A stretch of 10,598 nucleotides of DNA. It comes from Acetobacteraceae bacterium UBA6159. Lineage in GTDB: Bacteria; Pseudomonadota; Alphaproteobacteria; Acetobacterales; Acetobacteraceae. Positions within the stretch are counted from its first letter, which is position 1. Each line of letters opens with the position of its first letter. The stretch is from the NCBI GenBank assembly GCA_002422345.1, contig DIUL01000030.1, forward strand, positions 1 to 10,598. The letters run 5' to 3'. Under the pieces are notes generated by a model. It was given only the letters and a program-made list of their open reading frames with translations, had not been told where the DNA came from and did no database searches. Made by a program: the position numbers and the translations under genes. Below are positions 7,006-10,598 of this stretch, piece by piece.

Positions 7006-7959
7006 CTACTGTTGGGCGCGCACGGCGGCCGGGATCGGCTGGACCGCGAGGCGGCCTTCCTTCAGCAAGTCAGGATCCAAGGGCAGGTCGCGCCGCACCG
7101 CGCCAGCCCCGCCCATGCCGGACATCGGCGTGCCATCCAGCACGACCTCGGTCCCGCCGGCGTTGCCGGTGGTAAAGGTCAGGCCCGCCCGGTTCGGCGC
7201 CGGCCAGCTTTCGCCCGGCTTGAGTACCTTGTTCAGAAGGATGGCGCCCCCCTTGTCCCGCACCTGGATCCAGGCATCGGCGGTCGCGCGGATCACGACC
7301 CGGGACGGATCGCCATTGGCGTCCAGCACCGGCGGCGGCCGCTGCGGCAGCGGGTTGACCGGCGCGGCGGCGGCGGAACTGGGGGAAATCACCGGCGCAG
7401 CGACCGGCGGTTCACCGTTGGCGATCTGAGCCGGCCCAACGGGTTCAACCGGCGGCTGTATCCGAGTCGCCATCACCGGCGGGATCGCCTGTTCGGCCAG
7501 CGGCGCGAGACGTTCGGGGATGGGCGTGACGGTTTCCGCCGGCAGCCTTCCTTCACCGGACAGGCGGTACCAGCCGGCGTAGACGGCGCCCAGCAGGACG
7601 ACTCCAAGCAGCATGATGGCGCCGGCCGGCAATCCGCGTTCCGGCACCGGGGCCGGGAAGGCGAGTTCGGTCTTCTGGCTGACCTCCACCGCCTCGGCGC
7701 GGAAGCGGCGGACCATCTCCTCCGGGTCCAGGCCCAACGCGGCGGCATAGGTGCGCAGGAAGCCCAGCGCATAGGCCGAGGCCGGGAGCGCGCTGAGGCG
7801 TCCCTCCTCCAAGGCCTGCAAATAGCCCAAACCGATACGCAGGGTCTGCGCGGCCTCCGTCAGCTCGACGCCGAGACGCTCCCGCGCCGAACGCAGATCC
7901 GCGCCGGCATTCGGGGCTTCGGCAGGAGCCTCGATGGCCCGTTCGGCACTCCTCGTCAT
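7006..7959 (-). CDS. rodZ: RodZ-like cytoskeletal protein: HTH domain, one membrane segment, DUF4115
   Basis: Bitopic membrane protein of the RodZ family, which links MreB filaments to the cell-wall elongation machinery and sets cell shape. Counting from the start used here, the order is: a helix-turn-helix domain at about 20-85 (DLRSARERLG, ALEEGRLSALP, YALGFLRTYAAALGLDP, the typical HTH_25 pattern), a membrane segment at about 110-131, a Pro/Ala-rich periplasmic linker, and a C-terminal DUF4115 beta domain at about 222-291 with IRATADAWIQVRDKGG and LLNKVLKPGESW. I chose the ATG at 7957-7959 because GGGGAG lies 10 nt upstream. An in-frame ATG at 8020-8022 would add 21 residues but has only a weak ribosome site. 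It precedes ispG by 106 bp and is probably co-transcribed with it, as in enterobacteria. Confidence 0.88.
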   Translation of the reverse strand: MTRSAERAIEAPAEAPNAGADLRSARERLGVELTEAAQTLRIGLGYLQALEEGRLSALPASAYALGFLRTYAAALGLDPEEMVRRFRAEAVEVSQKTELAFPAPVPERGLPAGAIMLLGVVLLGAVYAGWYRLSGEGRLPAETVTPIPERLAPLAEQAIPPVMATRIQPPVEPVGPAQIANGEPPVAAPVISPSSAAAAPVNPLPQRPPPVLDANGDPSRVVIRATADAWIQVRDKGGAILLNKVLKPGESWPAPNRAGLTFTTGNAGGTEVVLDGTPMSGMGGAGAVRRDLPLDPDLLKEGRLAVQPIPAAVRAQQ

Positions 7960-8319
7960 AGTGTGGCTGCTCCCCAGCCTCGACCCGCGATCATCCTGCA
8001 CGGCCGCCCCGTTATCCGCCATCCGATCATGGTCATGAAATCGCCAATCCGGTTTTTGTTCCCCGGGCGCGGCCGGCTTCTAGACCACGTGACCCTCAAT
8101 TGCCAACACCTAGAGTGACTCGGATCGGGCCGTGCGTCGACTCTTCCCGCATGTAATTCTGACCCCGTAATCAAAAAATCATGCACGTCACGGTAGTGGC
8201 GTGGTTTTCCCGACCGGCGGGACGACGGCGTATTCGTTCCGCAAGTGTGAGACAACCCCCCTCCCCCAGGCCAGTATGCGCGCCCGCCTTGGTGATGATC
8301 GGCGCCGGGGCAGCCGACT
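7960..8319. other. divergent intergenic region, left half
   Basis: No convincing gene between the rodZ-like gene and the inverted repeat at 8320. Open frames here lack ribosome sites and family features. A CACGTG and a TTGGCA-like element on the minus strand (about 8080-8105) could belong to the rodZ promoter, but the -10 is poor. A hairpin with T-rich flanks lies at 8173-8208. Confidence 0.6.
8173..8208. terminator. hairpin with T tracts on both sides, terminator-like
   Basis: Stem CACGTCAC (8184-8191) pairs with GTGGCGTG (8196-8203) around the tetraloop GGTA: eight pairs with one G-U in plus-strand RNA. On the plus strand TTTT follows one base after the stem. On the minus strand six Ts (complement of 8173-8178) follow five bases after it, with one A-C mismatch in the stem. 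Both flanking genes point away, so no known gene needs termination here. Confidence 0.4.
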
Positions 8320-8350
8320 CGGGTGAGTGATCGTTTTTCAATCACACCCG
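8320..8350. promoter_or_regulatory. inverted repeat at enhancer-like distance from the sigma-54 promoter
   Basis: Left arm CGGGTGAGTGATCG (8320-8333) and right arm CAATCACACCCG (8339-8350) are complementary apart from a 2-nt bulge and one mismatch, around TTTTT. The centre lies about 105 bp upstream of the expected transcription start, where enhancer-binding activators of sigma-54 usually bind. It does not match the NtrC or FNR consensus, so the bound protein is unknown. An A/T-rich stretch (8351-8363) between it and the promoter could help bending. Confidence 0.4.
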
Positions 8351-8414
8351 GCTATATTTTCATCGTATCCACGACGGACCCCCGCCCAAATTCCAGCCAC
8401 CATCCCTTTTCCGC

Positions 8415-8431
8415 TTGGCACGCGTCTTGCT
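8415..8431 (+). promoter_or_regulatory. sigma-54 (RpoN) -24/-12 promoter of nirB
   Basis: TTGGCACG, four bases, then TTGCT matches the sigma-54 consensus (YTGGCACG-N4-TTGCW). The invariant GG (8417-8418) and GC (8429-8430) have the required 10 bases between them. Transcription should start about 12 nt after the GC, near 8442, giving a leader of about 175 nt. It points to nitrogen-limitation control of nitrite assimilation through an RpoN activator, typically NtrC. Confidence 0.88.
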
Positions 8432-8462
8432 GATACCGGTCCAGGGCGAGCATCCGCCCAGC

Positions 8463-8489
8463 ACGACAGCTCAACGATGGGCTGATCGT
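8463..8489 (+). promoter_or_regulatory. leader hairpin 1, hexaloop AACGAT
   Basis: ACGACAGCTC (8463-8472) pairs with GGGCTG-A-TCGT (8479-8489): ten pairs with one G-U and one bulged A (8485). The loop 8473-8478 is AACGAT, with A1 and G4 as in ANTAR-bound hairpins. Confidence 0.65.
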
Positions 8490-8493
8490 CCGT

Positions 8494-8517
8494 TCGGAGC
8501 CTCATGCAGGCTCCCGA
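8494..8517 (+). promoter_or_regulatory. leader hairpin 2, between the two hexaloop hairpins
   Basis: TCGGAGCCT (8494-8502) pairs with AGGCTCCCGA (8508-8517) with one bulged C. The loop is CATGC (or seven bases if the closing T-A is open), so it is not the ANTAR loop type. Function unknown; it may space the two recognition hairpins. Confidence 0.55.
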
Positions 8518-8525
8518 GATCGATC

Positions 8526-8547
8526 CGCGGGGCAATGGCGACCCGCG
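8526..8547 (+). promoter_or_regulatory. leader hairpin 3, hexaloop AATGGC
   Basis: CGCGGG (8526-8531) pairs with CCCGCG (8542-8547). Above it sit a G-A mismatch (8532/8541) and a C-G pair (8533/8540) closing the six-base loop AATGGC (8534-8539), again with A1 and G4. It could be the second half of an ANTAR recognition pair. With a wider loop the stem still stands, so the hexaloop depends on one closing pair. Confidence 0.5.
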
Positions 8548-8615
8548 CACGGACTGATCCCCATGCACAGCACCCTCGCCCACACGCCTTGCCCGCACAG
8601 CGCGGAACCCCGGTC

Positions 8616-10598
8616 ATGAACATGATCGCGGCCCCGCGCCGCCGCCTGGTCCTGGTCGGCAACGGCATGGCCGGCATCCGCGCGCTGGAGGAAATCCTCG
8701 ACCGCGCGCCCCAGGCCTTCACCGTCACCGTCTTCGGCGCCGAACCGCATGGCGCCTACAATCGCATCCTGCTGTCCCCGGTATTGGCCGGCGAGAAATC
8801 CTTCGAGTCGATCGTCACCAACGACCACGCCTGGTACGAACGGCAGGGGATCGAGCTGATTACCAACGAGGCGGTCACCGCCATCGACCGGGAAAACCGC
8901 GTCGTCACCGGTGCCAACGGCACGATGCGGCCCTATGACGTGCTACTGCTCGCCACCGGGTCCAACCCGGTGATCATCCCCCTGCCCGGCCACAAGCTGC
9001 CGGGGGTGATCGGGTTCCGCGACTTCGCCGACGTGGAGACCATGCTGGCCGCCAGCCAGGCCGGCACCAACGCCGTCGTCATCGGCGGCGGGCTGCTGGG
9101 GCTGGAGGCCGCCAATGGCCTGGCCCGCAACGGCATGGCCACGACCGTACTGCACATCATGCCCACGCTGATGGAACGCCAGCTCGACCCGGTGTCGGCG
9201 GGGCTGCTGAAGGACGACCTGACGCGGCGCGGCCTGACCATCCTGACTGAGGCGAACACCAAGATCATCCACGGCACCGATCGCGTGGAGTCGGTGGAAC
9301 TCGCCGACGGCACCATCCTGCCGGCTGACATCGTGGTGATGGCCGCCGGCATCCGCCCCAACATCGCGCTCGCCAAGGAAGCGGGCCTGGCCTGCGGGCG
9401 GGGCGTGCAGGTCGATGACGGGATGCTGACCTCCGATCCTGCCATCTTCGCCGTGGGGGAATGCGTCGAGCATCGCGGCACCGTTCACGGGCTGGTCGCG
9501 CCCTTGTATGAGATGGCAAAGATCGTCGCCGACCGCGTCACCGGGCTGGCCGAGAGCGACTACACCCCCTCAGTCACCGGCACGCGGCTGAAGGTCACCG
9601 GCATCGACATGTCCTCGGCCGGGGACTTCACCGGCGACGATACGACCGAGGAGATCGTCTTCCGCGACGCCGCCCGCGGGGTCCACAAGCGGCTGGTGCT
9701 GCGGGACGACCGGCTGATCGGCGCGGTGCTGTATGGCGATGCGCGCGACGCCGCCTGGTATCTGGACATGATCCGCGACGGCGCCGATGTCTCCACCCTG
9801 CGCGACACGCTGGTCTTCGGGCCGGCGCTGGCGGGCGGGGCGGACACGGCCGGGCCGGAAACCCTGCCCGACACGGCGGAAATCTGCGGCTGCAATGGTG
9901 TGTCGAAGGGCCGAATCCTCGCGGCCATCGCCGAACACAAGTTGACCACGCTGGACGGCGTGCGCGGACGGACCAAGGCCTCGTCCTCCTGCGGCAGCTG
10001 CACCTGCCAGGTGGAGGCGCTGTTGGCCTTCGCCGCCGGCGCCGACTACAGCGCCGCGCCTAAGGTCAAGCCGATCTGCAAGTGCACCAGCCATGGCCAT
10101 GACGCCGTACGCGCCGCGATCCGTGAGCGGTCGCTGAATTCGATCCCGGCGGTGATGCGGGCGCTGGACTGGGCCACCCCGGATGGCTGCGCAAGCTGCC
10201 GCCCCGCCATCAACTACTACCTGCTCTGCACCTGGCCGGGGGAATACCGCGACGACAGCCGCTCCCGCTTCGTCAATGAGCGGATGCACGCCAACATCCA
10301 GAAGGACGGCACCTATTCGGTCGTGCCGCGGATGTGGGGCGGCACGACGACCTCGGCCGAACTACGGGCGATCGCCGATGTCGTGGACAAGTTCGCGATC
10401 CCGGCGGTGAAGGTGACCGGCGGGCAGCGGATCGACCTGCTGGGCGTGCGGAAGGAACAGCTCCCCGCCGTCTGGGCCGATCTGAACGCGGCCGGGATGG
10501 TCTCGGGCCACGCCTATGGCAAGGCGCTGCGGACGGTGAAGACCTGCGTCGGCTCGGAATGGTGCCGCTTCGGCACCCAGGATTCGACCGGCCTCGGC
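8616..10598 (+). CDS. nirB: assimilatory NAD(P)H nitrite reductase, large subunit, 3' end outside window
   Basis: Reduces nitrite to ammonium in the cytoplasm using NAD(P)H, FAD, iron-sulfur clusters and siroheme. 661 codons are present. In order: the FAD-binding N-terminus LVLVGNGMAG (11-20), an NAD(P)H-binding Rossmann motif VVIGGGLLGLEAA (154-166) and the flavin motif AVGECVEH (279-286). Next are a BFD-like [2Fe-2S] module with C424-x-C426 and C459-x2-C462, then a second CxC (C488, C490) and CxxC (C525, C528) in CASCRPAINYYL. The ferredoxin-like half-domain of sulfite/nitrite reductases starts at about 557 (ANIQKDGTYSVVPRMWGGTT). The first half of the siroheme/[4Fe-4S] motif, C644 and C650 in KTCVGSEWCRFG, lies just before the edge; the second cysteine pair is outside. 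GGA lies 9 nt before this ATG; the ATG at 8622 is an alternative. Expression is probably under the RpoN promoter and structured leader upstream. Confidence 0.96.
   Translation, partial: MNMIAAPRRRLVLVGNGMAGIRALEEILDRAPQAFTVTVFGAEPHGAYNRILLSPVLAGEKSFESIVTNDHAWYERQGIELITNEAVTAIDRENRVVTGANGTMRPYDVLLLATGSNPVIIPLPGHKLPGVIGFRDFADVETMLAASQAGTNAVVIGGGLLGLEAANGLARNGMATTVLHIMPTLMERQLDPVSAGLLKDDLTRRGLTILTEANTKIIHGTDRVESVELADGTILPADIVVMAAGIRPNIALAKEAGLACGRGVQVDDGMLTSDPAIFAVGECVEHRGTVHGLVAPLYEMAKIVADRVTGLAESDYTPSVTGTRLKVTGIDMSSAGDFTGDDTTEEIVFRDAARGVHKRLVLRDDRLIGAVLYGDARDAAWYLDMIRDGADVSTLRDTLVFGPALAGGADTAGPETLPDTAEICGCNGVSKGRILAAIAEHKLTTLDGVRGRTKASSSCGSCTCQVEALLAFAAGADYSAAPKVKPICKCTSHGHDAVRAAIRERSLNSIPAVMRALDWATPDGCASCRPAINYYLLCTWPGEYRDDSRSRFVNERMHANIQKDGTYSVVPRMWGGTTTSAELRAIADVVDKFAIPAVKVTGGQRIDLLGVRKEQLPAVWADLNAAGMVSGHAYGKALRTVKTCVGSEWCRFGTQDSTGLG

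Larger units (their letters stand above)
8442..8615 (+). promoter_or_regulatory. structured nirB leader RNA, candidate ANTAR (NasT/NasR) target
   Basis: No coding signal is visible in the region from the predicted start to the nirB ATG. It contains three strong hairpins (8463-8489, 8494-8517, 8526-8547), the first and third with hexanucleotide loops having A at position 1 and G at position 4. That loop pattern in pairs is the known recognition element of ANTAR antiterminator proteins, and nitrate/nitrite assimilation operons are classic targets. No T tract follows a stem, so a standard intrinsic terminator is absent. Leader boundaries are inferred from the promoter. Confidence 0.6.

Noticed and set aside
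5601..8118. Long plus-strand open frames across hepT-like, ispG and rodZ-like genes
   Set aside because: Antisense to clear genes; no recognisable domains.
8150..8172. GTAATTCTGACCCCGTAATC, reminiscent of ends of some mobile elements (GGGGTCAG-type)
   Set aside because: No second copy, partner inverted repeat, target duplication or transposase in the window; the similarity is only an impression.
7956..8345. 129-codon minus-strand frame in the intergenic region
   Set aside because: No ribosome site or domain, runs through the hairpin and into rodZ, composition unlike a protein.
8351..8368. IHF site between the inverted repeat and the sigma-54 promoter
   Set aside because: The stretch is A/T-rich and well placed, but it does not match the IHF consensus on either strand.
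8501..8615. Intrinsic terminator in the nirB leader
   Set aside because: Strong stems exist but none is followed by a T tract, so a standard terminator cannot be supported.

Overview
The window is GC-rich and reads as chromosomal DNA of an alphaproteobacterium. Codon use, the MEP-pathway gene ispG beside a RodZ-type gene, an isovaleryl-CoA dehydrogenase locus and an assimilatory nirB behind a sigma-54 promoter all fit. Rhodospirillales/Acetobacterales is my best guess, from general protein character only. I see no insertion sequence, tRNA, rRNA or CRISPR array.

Layout. (1) 1-695, minus: the 5' two thirds of isovaleryl-CoA dehydrogenase (leucine breakdown), running off the left edge. It is divergent from (2) 841-2894, plus: an ACSF2-like acyl-CoA synthetase overlapping by 4 nt a small VOC-fold protein. 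The 145-bp gap between the two units holds an imperfect palindrome and a possible promoter. (3) 2949-5033, plus: a membrane methyl-accepting chemotaxis protein with a long helical sensor domain. (4) 7959 down to 5041, minus: a RodZ-like cell-shape protein, IspG, then a two-gene HepT/MntA-like module (substrate-binding/toxin-like protein and nucleotidyltransferase) whose genes overlap by 4 nt and start 9 bp after the ispG stop. The chemoreceptor and nucleotidyltransferase genes converge with 7 bp between their stops. (5) 7960-8615: a divergent intergenic region of about 650 bp. (6) 8616-10598, plus: the first 661 codons of the NAD(P)H nitrite reductase large subunit, running off the right edge.

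The most informative part is the intergenic region before nirB. It holds an inverted repeat at an enhancer-like distance, a near-perfect sigma-54 -24/-12 promoter, and a leader of about 175 nt. The leader can form two hairpins with A1/G4 hexanucleotide loops, the recognition signature of ANTAR antiterminators such as NasT/NasR, with a third strong hairpin between them. I infer two layers of control on nirB: nitrogen status through RpoN and nitrate/nitrite through an ANTAR protein. No ANTAR gene lies in the window. No U-rich terminator is visible in the leader, so the output step could be Rho-dependent or translational. A hairpin with T-rich sequence on both sides further upstream has no evident gene to terminate and may mark an unrecognised small transcript.
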